Shown here one piece after another: positions 13,201-28,200 of a stretch of 64,000 bases of DNA (positions are counted from its first letter, which is position 1; each line of letters opens with the position of its first letter). The stretch is from contig OX031059.1 of the NCBI GenBank assembly GCA_943736015.1, positions 20,702,501-20,766,500 on the forward strand, written 5' to 3'. The stretch is from Tridacna crocea (lineage: Eukaryota; Mollusca; Bivalvia; Cardiida; Cardiidae). The position numbers were made by a program, and so were the translations under genes. A model generated the notes under the pieces. It was given only the letters and a program-made list of their open reading frames with translations, was not told the origin of the DNA and did no database searches.

Positions 13201-16200
13201 GGCAAAATAAACACAACTCAAAAATTGACATTTGTTTCCAGCAGGGTAGAAAACATTGTGGGAAAAGGAGAAAATGCTGGTTACCAGCATTTTCTCCTTT
13301 TCCCATGATGTTTTCAAAAGGCTTCTATCACAGGGTCGTAGAAACCAGGGATTGTTTGGTAAAGGGTTAATGACTTTTGTCAGTGCGATAGAATGTTTCT
13401 TTCCAATATGTCAAAAAAACGGATTGACTTTCTTTTCCATTCTTTTCTCAGTTGTTACACAAAGTATTCGTGCATCAGCGATCTTAGTTTGTTTTTTTTT
13501 TTTATTTTCCCGAAAGAATAGTTTAAAAATCAAATTTGTAAGTATCAACCTAATAAAATCTAAGTGATAAGTATGTGATAATATTTTGGAGAAAACAAAT
13601 TTAACATAAACCAATAAATCATGTTAAATTTATATTAGTTCAAGCAGATTAGTTCTTATAGTGATCTTATTGAATAATTCGTTGAATTTGTATTGAATAA
13701 AAAGAGAAGCAATTCCGTGTTACAGAGAATAGATATATAAGAGAAGTAGTGGAATTAGGGTTTTTTTCCTAATTTTTTTAAAAACTAGACTAAAGTTCAT
13801 AGTTGTGATTGTAAAATTATATCTAGTACTGAAATTCCAGTGTATCAGTCTTTTTTTTAACTAAAATGTCAATATTTTCGGTATAAACCTACTCCATGTT
13901 CCGTTAGGAACCAGGTTTTAATTACTTGTAATTAACTCTATATCAGAGGATGAAATATAGAACTAATCCAAATGAAGCATTTACAGAACTCGAAATTGTT
14001 GTAAATTAAATGAACAGATTCTTCTTTCAATGAGTAAAAAATATCCTGGAAAATGGGGAAAAATGTAAGCATTTTTCATTGTGTCAGGAATGTTTTCAAA
14101 AGCTTTTCATTTCAGGATCACTGAAACATGAAACCTTCAGGCTAAAAGTTATGTCCATCTACTAATTATATGACTTTAAGATACCGCTAAATATCTCAAC
14201 GATGTCGTTGATATCTGCTTAGAATAATAATAATGTTGAATTCAAAATTCAAAGCACAAGTATACAAAAGGAATGAGGTGATAATAAAACGTAGCTGCAC
14301 AATGTGTCCATTGAGAGGTAAGAAAGGGAGGTAAAATCGTTGGTTAGTGACAAGGTGATCACACACGACAGACATACAAATAAAAACTATGATTGAAAAA
14401 AAAAAGTTAGAGCTATAACTATCTCAGAATTTTTTTAAAGTTCTTTTGTTAAGTATTTAAAACAGAGAAACGAGACGGTAAAATTTTCCAGTCTAATTCT
14501 GGAAACTAATACCGTCTCGCTTCAATGCGGTAAAGCTTTTTTATTTTTATGTGATCTTGTCAGAAGCCATAAAACGCGACTATAATATGTAAGGGCGTAT
14601 AATGGCACGTTATTTTCTGACCAGGGCAGTTATGTGTGTTGCAGTCACGGCTCTCGACTGCCGGATCGGGACATGCAGCCCCGCCGTGGAAAGGTCCGTG
14701 ACATGTTCTGTTCCTGGAATGAACGGCCCCACCACATGACACAGGACAATCTTCCCATTCACTCCATTCCATCCATACGCCATCAACTGAAAAAGAATGC
14801 CAATTTTATTAACTTTTCTGAAAAAAAGAATTCGTCCAAATATACAGTCTAGGCTTGATATAAAGGTTGAACATTTTTCACTAAATGAATTTGGTAAAAC
14901 ATGTATTGCATACTTTACTGCATTGCACATATTAGACATATAACTTGTACTTTGTCCAAAATATAGATTTCAAGCACTGATTTGTCGACAAGTTAAGATT
15001 TTTTAATATTGAATATATTTGCCAATGATAAATGGAACACAAGTATGGCCCAAATTAATTACATACGATGTTTGCAAAGGCCTTCTTCATCGGGGCCATT
15101 TAGTTGTTTCAACAGAAGGTTGCTTGGTAGATTATTATCCATTAGACAGCTAAGTACGACATAAGTACCCTTTTCAGGCAGTGTAGATTCAAGGTCACAC
15201 TAAACTGAACATGCAGTCTTACATCCACACTGTCCGATAAGCATATATTTTCTTAACCCTGTACCCCATAAGACATTTCTATGGTATCTCTAATTGACCC
15301 TAGATAACAGCAAGCATAAAGCTGTTTCTTATGCGTATATGACACCTTTTGATAGCGTAGAAAACATTGAGGCAAAAGGTGAAATTGCTCGTCACGAGCA
15401 ATTTCACCTTTTGCCACAATGTTTTCCAAAAGGCTCCTTCAAGCAATGCCTAGAAATGAGTATCTATGGAGTAAAGGGTTAAAAACTAACTTTCATATAA
15501 TAACGTTTGGGTTTCTTGGATTGACTGGTAGGTTCACTTCACTTACTTCTCAAAACAAATTAAATTTTTGTTAACCAGGAATCAGTCTAGCTGGTTGTTG
15601 AAGCCCAGTACTAGTGAAACAATGTATCTTTAAGGAGAGGCCTCCCCCACCAAAAAGAAGTGTATTTTCAGTATTGGTTATTTCAGCAAAATTTACAAGA
15701 ACAGCCGGAAATGTAGATACAAGATTGCTCGAATAACCCTTTACCCTATAAGGCATTTCTATGATATCTCTAATTGACTCTAAATTTTTTTATGTGTATA
15801 AGACACCTTTTGATAGCATAGAAAACATTGTGACAAAAGGTGAAATTGCTTGTGACGAGCAATTTCACCTTTTGCCACAATGTTTTCCAAAGGTTCCTAC
15901 AAGCAGTGTGTAGAAACGAGTATCTATGGAGTAAAGGGTTAAGGCGCGTTCTTTGCAGCGGGGTCTTGATAAACATCGTCAGCAAAAAGCAGTCTGATAT
16001 TGTTTATAAACACAGCCAAAGTTGTGTTGTGAAGGTATCCGCAGCATTTTTCGTTAAGCCTGAATCCGTCACCAAGTATACGATTGATGCTATATCACAG
16101 AATCCTAAGTGTCCCATCTTAGGGGAAAAAGACCCCTCATGTTATCCATATAATTATAATTTCACGCTTGCAAATGATTTTATCTTAACTCTTTCCCAAA

Positions 16201-19200
16201 CGACAATATTTCAGGCTTGTCCAAATCGAACGCATAAGCAGATGACAAAATAAAAATGACTGAAAATTTGAAATTCGTTTTGTGAAGAGTGGAAAACATT
16301 GTGGGAAAAGGAGAAAATGCTGGTTAGCAGCATTTTCTCCTTTCCCATAATGTTTTCTGAAGGCTTCTTTCTCAGGGTCGTCAAAGGTAGGGAGTGTGTG
16401 GTAATGTGTTAAACATGTCTAAATTTGGTTTTTAAGTAGAGAAATCATTTATATAATACAAATGAACGTTGTCTTTATTCTTCTTTGTCATATAAATTAA
16501 CAGAGCAAGAAAAAAGTCTTACTAAAAGATTACACATCTAGAAAACAAGCACGCCTTTACTACATACACAATCTCTATGCTAGAATATATAACAATCAGA
16601 CAAAACTACATCTGAAAATGCAAGCTACAATGCAGACGTGTCCATGAAACATCTAAAACTAACGTTCACATTGAAATATCAATGCACATAGCTATTTATG
16701 GACATACAGCATTCCCTACAGTTATTGATAGGACCAAATTTCTTATCCTGAAATACGGGTAATCGATCACAAATTAAGTCTTTATCAACGATTTTTGACT
16801 AAAAGTCGTCTACTGAATTAATTGAAAAGAGTATCACATCGTTCCTCTTTTTTTTCTAAAAAATGGAAGCAAATTCTAAAGAAAAATGTTCAGCATTTTT
16901 CTTTCTAATTTAAATTTCTAGACTAAAAGATATGCCGCATAATTATTCATAAATGAGAAATGGACTTTCCTTGGCCTACTTTAGTTCACTCTTAGCATAT
17001 CAAAGCTTAAGGCTATGTCAAAGATGGTTTAACTGACTGATGGTAAGAGTGAGTAAGAGCCAGTTGGGTGTTGGAAATAAAATTGTCTTTTCTTTCTTCA
17101 CCAGCAGGCTAAACGTTTTCAACGAAAAATGGCTGTCGTTGAAATTTGCGCTATTGCCAAAAATAAACAGCGGTAAAAGATTGTTCTTTTATACCGGGAC
17201 ACGGAAAATCATTACAGGTCCTGTTGTCTACGTATGATCCCTCGCAGTCAGCTCCGTTATAGAACGGACCCTCGCAGGTTCTGTTCCTCCACTGTATACC
17301 GCCTCCACAGGTGACGTCGCATTCTTCCCACTGTGACCATGGTGCCCAAATACCGTCCACTGAAAAACGAAAAGCTCATAGAAATCGCTCGTAAAATCAA
17401 TAGATATGTAGCACAGTCGCCTTACAGCATGTAAACCATGCGTTTATTAACGTTCATACATAAATCTTAATTACCTCCATCTTATTTTTTTAATTATTGT
17501 AAGCCGATAAATTTACGCCTATTTTACAAGTGATATTGCATAAACATAGTACGATCTTTATAAATGCTTGACTTTTACGCATGGACTGAATAATTACCAT
17601 AAATGCCTACGATTACAGCAACCCTATGATAACTATACCTGACAAAATGACTGATGATAAAATGCTGTGAACATGGAATAGTCTAACATTTAGTCGTCTG
17701 GTTAAGAATGCATTACAGCGTACCTGGACAGTTTTGTGTATTGCAATCCCTGGAATCAGTTAAGGGGTCAATACAGTCAGATCCGTTGTAGAACGGGCCG
17801 ATACACGTTCTATTTCTCCACTGCGTTCCTCCTCCACACGTTACGCTACATTCATAGAATTCAGACCATTCAGAAAGTACGCCGTCGACTGCATTAGAAA
17901 ATGGTAATCTTATTTACCTGGTCAACATCATTATCACGACCAGCTAAATAAAATTTTAAAGCAAAATGTAAGGATTCCAACATTACCACAAAAAATTTGT
18001 TTTTTAACCTCATTGTATATTGATCAAGTTTTTACCTACTTACACCGTGCTTACAAGTAATTGAATTCAATACTTAATTACACCGAGGTTATCTTTTGCA
18101 CTTTTATTACAGAATATTGACAAATTGCAACTTAAAAGCAAAGTGGTCATATCTAGCATTTTCATTTCAAAGTGTTTACATCTTGCCAATTTATTACAAA
18201 TTGTTCATATTTTGCAACTTTATTTTAAAGTGTTAACAAAGTAGGGTACTAGTACTAGTTAATGTTTACAGTAAGCTACTAAGCTATCATCGAGAGTAGA
18301 ATAAGTTGTAAGAACTAGTTTCATGAACGATGTTGAATAAGTATGTTTCAACTGAACTAAAAACACCATATTCATCATTAACATCGTTTCCATAGGTGGA
18401 ATCTAAAAGAGATGATTTTAGGGTCACGACCTATGTATCCCTTCTCTTCATGGTATTAAACTACCTCAAAATAACCAAACTTCCCTACTTGGACAGAAGT
18501 GTGTGTTACAGGAACGTGTTTCATTCCACGGACCGACGCAATCGGCTCCACCAAAATACGGGCCCTCACAATCTCTTTGTCTGGACTGGTTACCGCCCCC
18601 GCACGTTAAAGAGCACTGTTCCCAATCCGACCATTCGTGCCAAATCCCATCAACTGCATTGAAAAGACTAACATACATCGAGGCATCTAACTGAGTGAAA
18701 GACAAAAGGTAAATACAATCGTCCAACTGTTACATCTCTTACTTTTTGGGATGAAACTTTATATGCAAATCAAACAAAAGCTGTAACTTAATCCAAAGGA
18801 TTTCCTGTGTTATCAATTTCAAACGTATTGCCAAAATCTCCGACATGCATTGTAAAAGTAACAAGAGAGAAGCATCCCACCATAGGAAAATTTCTTCAAA
18901 CAAAACTTTTGTACTATTTCATTCTAAAACTTAATACTGATTTGCAAATCGATTTGCTAAAGCATACAACGCCATCGGTTCCAAATCTAAGAGCCCTCAA
19001 CTGATATAAATCCAGACATTAGATAGACTTTATGACATGAGATATAAAAACTGGAGAGTCATTTTGACTAAAACCTGCATCTAATTTGTCATCTATATCA
19101 TCAGCAACATCTTCATAATCATAAGCTGCAGCAGCAGCATTTATTAGTTGTACAGTCAGTCGGCAGGGGACTTGTAAACTTGTCAGGCTGTGGTGCATCA

Positions 19201-22200
19201 TGTCACCTCGAGCCGAAGGCCAACGCTTTTTAATTGAATTTTACCTCTCTTCTGGTTTAAAAAATTGAGTACAGTGACGAAGTAGAATTACCCTTATGAG
19301 TGCCCCAATTCAATGAAAACTGACGTCACTGGGAACTGACATCACCGAAGCTTTGGAAATACGTACTAAACACGCAGCTTGGCGCCGCCATTCGGATGTT
19401 GCGTTGATAGTGTAATCCAAACAGGAAAGCTGCTTTATCTTTGTTTTGCCAGTGTACATGTTATATATGTTCGGGCATATTATCCAATCAGATGACCAGA
19501 AATTTCTTTGCAGTATAATAAATTGTTTTGTCTATTTCCTTTCACGATTCGTTTTGACACATACGTAGTGAATTCTAAGTTTTGGACATTGATATAATTA
19601 AAAGAAGATGGTTCGTATTCAACAATTATTCTGCTTTGTTTCTGTTTTTTTTTTTTTTTCAAGTATCGATAGATTTTAGATTATTAAAGGAATACAATAC
19701 ATGGTCGGCTGAACCATTACACAGTTAGAAATAGTACTATTTTTATAGATTACAGAATTACGGCCAGTAGAAATGGGCCGAGATTTCTCCAACCTACTTG
19801 GACATTCATGTGTGTTGCAATCCTCTATACTGATGTTTTTATCTGGACATTCGGCTCCGAAGTAGAATGGCCCAATGCATTCTCTGTACCGCCATCTAGA
19901 ACCACCTCCACATGTGGTGTTGCATACGCTCCATGTTTGCCACTCGTCCCAAATCCCATCGACTGTAAAATATTTCATTAACTTTATATATACAGAGCGT
20001 AGATTTTATCTCTGATCAAAGGTATCTCTTAAGGGGAAATTACAATGGCTAGTAGAAAGAGTGGGGTTCGTGTTTGCTTCAACGCATGAATATTGTTTGC
20101 CTACGTCAATAATCGATTAACTGTATGTTGGGAAATATCCTCTTTCGTATGTGAATATTGTTTTCGGTATTCCATTTATACCCATGTTTTACATCATTAA
20201 ATTGCCAACACTTTCATTTTGATTCGAACGATATACGCGTGCCTTTTTTGTTTTAATTTGGATCTTAACACTTATATACTCTTGGTTTTCATATATTTAT
20301 CATGGAGAGAAATAATCATTTTTTAACTTATATTTAACAAATAAACAAACAAAAAAAAAACAGAAAAACAAACTGCTATGAAACAAAAAACTTTAGATTC
20401 GACTCGCATGTCAAGCTTTTATATTGTCTTTGTGTCCACTTAATCTCAAATATAAAAATCTACATTATGCATATCTGGGTTTTATAAATAATTACCGTAA
20501 TCAATCATTAAGTAAATAAAACACTAAGAGAAGCATCTTAATACATATTACTCACTGCTTATTCTAGAGGGTCGTATTTATGTGAAGACCAAGTTCTCAG
20601 ATACTTACTCGGACAGTTGTGTGTGTTGCATTGCTCTGTTTCATTTGAAGGACCTTCACAGTCGTCACCTTCATAGTAAGGACCATCACATTCTCTAAAC
20701 CGAGTCTTGTTTCCAGTTCCGCAGGTGTGAGTACATTCGGTCCAGTTTGTCCATGGATTCCAAACTCCGTCCACTGCAAGTATGAAACCTCGAGATTAAC
20801 CATTGCAGAGCTATCGGCGAAACCATGGAATTTCGTGTACAGAACGTGTAATCTGATATTTGATCTATTCTGTCAGTTTCGAATGTCCCTTTCTGTGTGT
20901 ACAAGCCTAACAATATCCAAAGAAAAAGATTCAGCTATATTGAAGCTTTACAATAATAGAGGGATGACCAGATTTTTATAGAAAAATAAAACCCTTAGAA
21001 ATGCAGTATTCCTATTTGTGCATATTCTTCTTCAGGACTTTAGCCGAAATGACATATCCTATTATAAAACTACTTCTTTCAATTGAAATCATATGTTTTT
21101 AGAGTCTTAGGGAGTGTATTAGGGACCCTACTGTTATACATGCTATATAGTGTTTTCGGTTTATGAGTTATTAAATAAAAATGTATGTAACTAAAAGTAT
21201 ATATTGGCTAAAAAATCATCAGTTTTTTACGTAGCTTTTCACAGAACAGATGCTACTAAGACTACTAATGTCACCATTCAGCCACTTTCAATTTGCATTC
21301 TGCAGTTGCCTTTAGTTTGGACAAATCTAAGAACTCGCCTGGTCTGAGCTGAAGTGCAAACAAACGATAACATGTTATCTTATCTTACCTGGACATTCAT
21401 GGGTATTGCAATCGTCGTATTGTTCATCGTCTCCAGTGCAGTTCGAACCACCGTGTAAAGTTTCAGAGCAGAAACGGGTACGCATTGTATAACCTCCACC
21501 ACATGTTACATTACACATTGACCATTTGGTCCACAGTGACCACTGTCCGTCAACTTGAAAAATAACCAAAGAATCGATGATTGATGAAGTAGTCAGCAAA
21601 GCAAAATAGGCTTTCTCAATTAGTACAGCAGGTATAAGGTTTTAAATATCACAGGAGCTTTTAGCAGAGGGTAAAAAGGAGAAAAATGCAGGTCAAATGT
21701 CGGAAAGTTTGTTGATCTTGACCTGCACTTTCCACTAAAGGTAATTTGATCTTAATTGTCTGAAATTGTAGTTTGCTCTCTAACGGTTAGTTATGGTAAT
21801 TCAGAAAATACAATATTTTATGTTAGTCATTAAGTAATCACCACGGTATCTTAACCAGAATCAACTGATTGACGTTTTCGTTTTTACCGGAGCAACAGTT
21901 TACATTGTCATCACCTTTGCATTTCATTGAGGCAACAATTTATATTGTCAAGCTACGCTTGCACGTAGCGGGACCACCAGTTTACATTGTTAACCGAGGC
22001 AACAGCACTGGACCGAGGTAACAGCTTACATTTGTCACAATGCTCACAATTAACCAGAGCAACAGTTTAAATTGTCATTACGGTCGCATTAAATCAGGGC
22101 AACACCTTATAGATAATGCTTACAATTAACAAGGGCAACAGCTTACACTATCACCACGATAGAATTTAGTTGGGACAGCAGTTTTCATTATTACGATGCT

Positions 22201-25200
22201 CATATTTAATCGCGGTAACATTTAACTTTATTAACAAGCTCGCATTTCTGGTCAACAGTTTACATTATCATAACGTTCACATTTAATCAACGTAACATTT
22301 AACATGCTCGTCATGCTGGCATTTAAACTTGTCAACAGTTTTCATTGTCAGGTGCACTTTCGCATTTAACCGAGACAACGGTTTACATTATATGCTCGTA
22401 TATGAGGCAACAGTTTTACATTGTCACTATGCACGCATTGAAGCCTGACAACATTTTCATTGTCACCACGCTAGCATTTGACCGAAGCAACACTTTTTCA
22501 CCATGCTCGCATATAACCAGAGCAATGATTTAAATGTGTGAATACTCCCATTGAACCAGGCACTGGTTCAGATTGTCTCCATACTCGAATTGAACCGAGC
22601 AAGGGTTTCTATTGTCACTGTGTTGGCATTCAACCTCGCAAATGTTTACACTGCCACCGTGATCGGATATAAGGGGCGAGTTCTATTTATTGTAACCGTG
22701 CTCGCATTTAACGTGGCAATAGTTTTCAACATTGCCATGCCTGTATTAAACCGTGGGATGTTTTTTTCACTTTTACCATACTTGTACTTAGCCGGGCAAC
22801 AATTAACGTTTCCGCCAAATCTTTAAAGTGTAACGTGCCTTAAACAATGCAATTATACTCTGTTGCCCGTCTGTCCACCTATCTTTCAAAGTGACAGAAG
22901 ACTGTCTCTCCACTGAATTATGACGGTATCATATTAACCTGTAAACAAACAATCTCGTGTGTTCAAGATCCTAAAAAACAAAGGTTTTGAAAACATTTTT
23001 TGGAAATAGAAAAATTGTTATTGAAGAGCACAGTCTAATTTTCACACAATATTTCGAAAGCATATTCCATTATTAAAGCAATAGTTAATTTGTCGTCTAC
23101 GAAGGTTTTCAATATGGGTTGGTCTAAATTTAATAGCTAGCATTTTCCACTTATTTCCACAAAACTGTCTGCCTTTACAAAGACAAATCCATAATTTATG
23201 GCGTAATTAACTTATAGTCTGCCAATATCTTTAATTTAGACGAGTCTACAATTTTACCACTTAGTTAGGATATAAATACTATCGCACTATCGGTTACATA
23301 CCTGGACAAGGATAGATATTACAGTCCTGTGACTCTTCTGTGTGGCCTGTACAATTGGCGCCATCATGATAAGGTCCTACACAGTTTCGCGTCCGATTTT
23401 GAATGGCCCCACCGCATGTTACAGGACATTCATCCCATTCTGTCCACGATGACCAAACCCCATCAACTTTTGTGGAATTATAGAATAATAGATACTAGAG
23501 TATAAACAGAAATTTACGACACGTTCTGTATTCAAGATTTGCTCTGAGATTTTGGTTCCAGATTTAAAAAAAGACATGCAATGCCTTAGATTACAATTTT
23601 AACAAAAATATCGTTTAGAGAATTTCATCCGTCGGTTACACGTTTGAGTTCAGCTTTGTAAACATGGCGAAATGACAAACAGTTTCAACTTTAAATGCAT
23701 GCTGTGAAAACTAAATCTGCTTTTTCTTTATGAAGAAATTTTCCAGATCCCAATTCTTCTTTACAATATAAATTAAGATTAAAAAACTTGATTATTCTAG
23801 TGACAATTTAAACATGGAAATTAGGACCTCCTGTGGACACTATAGATTGATAAACCTGATGATTCTAGTGACTGTCTAGCCATGAAAATTAGGACCTTTT
23901 GCGGACACTGTAGACCAAGATAAGACCTTCTATGGACAGTGTGTATCAAGCACAGACTGCATAGAACTTGTTCTGATCATGGATCTGCACTGTCCGATAA
24001 GGAGATATTATTCCCCAAAACATAACTCTGAAATAACGATATTTTGGGTTTTAACTTTCGAATTGAAAAATCAGTTTTAGTTACCTGACAGGATAAGAGT
24101 TACTACATATATGTCTATAAATGCTATTTGTAAAGGGTCAAGGAACCTTTACACATGATATTTGAATATTTATGTGTTTTGGGCCAGATGCCTATAATAT
24201 GAAAATGTTGAGTTGAGCACAAACTTTCTAGCACAGTCGAAACAAAACAGATTAGCAATTGCTTTATGTTTTGCAGCAGACTTGTCTATACTTTATTCTT
24301 TTAATTTAGGCTTTGTGACAGCATGTCCCTTTTTCAGATCGGAGTTAGGGTTGCCTGAAATAATGCATTGGAACAGAACCATCAAGGACTGATGGAAAAT
24401 CTGCCGTCAACAGTTGATACACGCTAGATGTGTAAAAGAACGAGAGAACAAACGATAACAAAGCAGCCATGCCTTGGGCACCCTGCAATTTAGCTTTAAA
24501 TAATCTCTCCATTATGAATTCGTAGAAGAGGTCGGATTCGAGGAAGTCCGCTCGCAGATCCTAGATCTTCTAAGAACAAACTCTTTTTCTTGATAGCCAA
24601 GTATAAAGTACTAATAAATGCGAGCTTCATCTGGATGTCTTACCCGCTCAACTCTTGTTAGGTTGGACACAAAAAATGTTTCTAAAAACAATAATACTAA
24701 GGTTTGGAACCTAAGCTGAGACTTTCCCAAGCCCAAGTAAGTTCCCATTACTTGCCTGAACACAACCGCTCCAACCGGTCGAACTGCCCATCCCCTTTGA
24801 AAAAGAGCCTATGTGTAAAGTAATTACCTGGACACATGATCAGGAAACAACTTTCGGTCTCATTCCATGCTCCACTGCAGTCATCACCACCATTATATGG
24901 TCCGTCACAAGTGCGACTTCTGGATCGAGTACCATTCTCGCACGTTGTGCTGCATTCTGACCATGCGACCCACGGATTCCAAAGACCGTGTACTAATTTA
25001 GAAATAAATCGTGTTTTGTAATCACACATTAAACAAACTACATCATTTGAAATAAACAAACACATGGGGAGTAAGTTAAATCTAACGCAGTAAAATTTCC
25101 AACTTACCTGATTTTGTTATACTAAGTCTAAACTGTGCATTAGACAACGGATGGGAAATACTAGAAATATTCTACTTTGCGGTGAAAATACAAGGAATAA

Positions 25201-28200
25201 CACACATAGCGGTGCGTATTGCAAAGGTTTAAGAGATAAAAAACACTATGAACAACTCTACTTTTCTACAATAAAAGAATGTGAATATAAGGATAAATTC
25301 TGAAGCAAACTCTTTTTTAGAACAATTCTAAATCTTTGATCTATCATTGCAATTTTGTGCACTATTATGTATTCAACGGTCAAATCCGCGTACGGAAATG
25401 TATTAAATCTACTTGTATGACAGCAATTTACACTTAAATCCACAAAGACACATTGTGTCCTAAATACAATATACGATATAGCTATGAAAGCATGTCATTA
25501 AGCGGACTTTTGTGTAAATCATAGTAAATGGACTTTGTTACTTTGTTGTTTACCCTTCAGATTTGTTTAAACTAAGTCAAACAAAATTCGAGAGACTTTA
25601 TTCTGTTAAGTTTTGGTGAACAATATAAACATTTCCAGATGAAAAATGCGAATTTAACATCTGTGGTGTATGCACAAACCACTCTAAATTTTCTCATTTT
25701 CATGAGGTTCCATAGCAAAAGCACAAAAGTTTTCACTGACCTACCATGCTTGTGATTTCCTAATTATTATGAAAAATAAAAAAGAGTTTGTTTGCCAACC
25801 TACAGACAACGTGAAAGGAACATTATTGGGAAACGGTACAAGCTCTACTCATAGCATTGTGATAACATGTAAAGCTTACAAGAAACTCCTACGAGGAAAT
25901 AAGCCTTAATGCGCTAAGCACAATAACAGTTGCCTACAAAATAGATCTCAAGACCAGATTTCTTTCTTTGGACGGTGTAAATCAAAGAGCTTGGATCTGC
26001 ACTATCCGCTATTTAACTCTTTACCACACAATCCCTACTTTTTACAACCCTGAAAAAGAAGCCATTTGAAAACATTGTGGGAAAAGGGGAAAACGCTGGT
26101 AACCAGTATTTTCTCCTCTTCCCACAATGTTTTCTACCCTTCCCAAACAAAATTAGAATTTTTCAGTCACATTTATTTTGTCGTCTGCAAATGCCTTCAA
26201 TTTGAACCGGTCTAAAATTTTGTCTTTTGGTAATGAGTTAAAGAACTATTTAAACACGACTTTTGTAACTGCAACAATGTATCTCTTTTCATCATTGAAA
26301 AAGACTGTTTTGTTTAATTAGCGCTTTAAGGGATAATAAACAAGCTATTTAACATTGTACAGGACCCCAGTCTCTGGTGCTATTTAAGCGAGACTTTGAA
26401 ACGATGATATCTGTTTTTCTACATTATTTTTTAAATGTGTATACACTAAATTCCCTAACCCTAATCAAAAGAATGTATTCTAACTGCACGGACACTGCCC
26501 TTTCACTTTACTAACAGAAACTTGTTCTTAATCTATGTACTTATTGTTAAATATAAACGATAACCCATCCTTATTTCTTGTTTTACCATTTTTTTTTTAC
26601 GGGAGGGGGGAGGGGAGGATTTCTCTTCATTACATATACAGTGCTTTCTTTCATTATTAGTTTTTTTTTTCTAAACAGAATTTTAACGGTAAAACCTGAT
26701 TGTAAACATGCTACCTGGAATTTCGCAAGTCATACATAAATTCTTTCCCCATGCATGCTGTATTTCTTTTCAGTTACGTTTTTGTCAATGCTAACATTCC
26801 TTTCCGTTTCAAATAATGAATGGAACGCTGTTGAATACATTATATGAAATAAAACCCAACCATTTAAAGAAAAGACACGTGCTGTGTATTTTGCTCTCAG
26901 TAAAGCCCGACCCGACTTGGATTGTGAAACTTTACAGCTACCAAAAATGGTATTAAATAATGTTCTTTTCTTCTTATTTTGGGTTCAAATATCATCTTTT
27001 TATAATTATCTGTTAATTTCATTTTCACTTGCACCTTTGTTAGGTTTACTCTTCCTTACATCTCCTTAAATACGTCAAGTATTCTACTTATTTTGAAACC
27101 AAATCAAAAACCGTTATATGTACATGTACCAGTATGTATTCACGATCATGAGCCACAAATTAATTAGATAAAACGTTCAAAAACGCCCTCCCCAATAATG
27201 GTCTTTGCATTTTACTTGGCAATTAATAAATGCAATATCTTGGTAATATCTTGGCAATAAGTAGATGTGGCATAGATTGATTAAAGATGTTCCGTTTGAA
27301 ACAGGGACAGCAAGCCAGTAGAGCTTTACAAATGCTGAATACAGCAGCGGGGAAAAGCTGAAGGTTATCACCATTGTCTTCTTTTCCCTCAATAAGCCTC
27401 AAACCTTTCACTGTCGTTAGAATATAGTATGGCTAAAGTGAAGGAATAGATGTACGATAAAGGGCAATGTCCGCCAGATATTCATTAATTGTTGGTATAA
27501 ACTACATGGGGCTTCTTGGGTGAAGGGGGAATTGTCACTCATGCACCAAAACTTCACTGTTGATATTACATTGTAAACTTCAAAAGGGGAAAGGAAACAA
27601 GCAGTTTCAACACTGAGTTCAATCCGGGTACCTGGACAGCTGGATGGGTTACACATTTCTGACTGATTGGTAGGTCCATCGCAGGGGGCTCCACCAAAGT
27701 AAGGACCAAAACATGTCCTGTTCCTGAACGTGGTACCGCGTCCGCAGGTGTGCGAGCACACACTCCAGGTTGACCATTCCGAATAAATCCCATCAACTGA
27801 ATCAAAAACAGTGTCATGCTCAGTTAAAAGTTGGGTCAATGCGTCTGCGAAAACTGTCTGCCCATGTCAGCCTATGCAGATCGCACACGCTGCCATATGT
27901 CGATTCTTTTTCTAGTGGTATTTTTCTGCATTTGAAAGGGCGCCCAAAGCTCATAATTAAGTCCATCTTTAGTTAAATGGGTCCATAATACAGGTTGACC
28001 TACCTACTTTTTGATGCATTACAATGATGCAAGAAACTATATTTTTCCTGAGAGCTGTTCTAATATTTTTGATAAATGTATTCCAATTACTATACAGTAC
28101 ATGCTTCTCCAAATCTTTTGTTGTAATGGTTTTTAACTAATACGTCGAAGAGGGGAGAAAAAAGATAAAAAAGAACTATTGTCAAACCTGTATGAAGCAA

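Noticed and set aside
22345-22826. Two plus-strand ORFs of 62 and 91 codons
   Set aside because: They come from the degenerate 40-bp tandem array and have no start context or domain.
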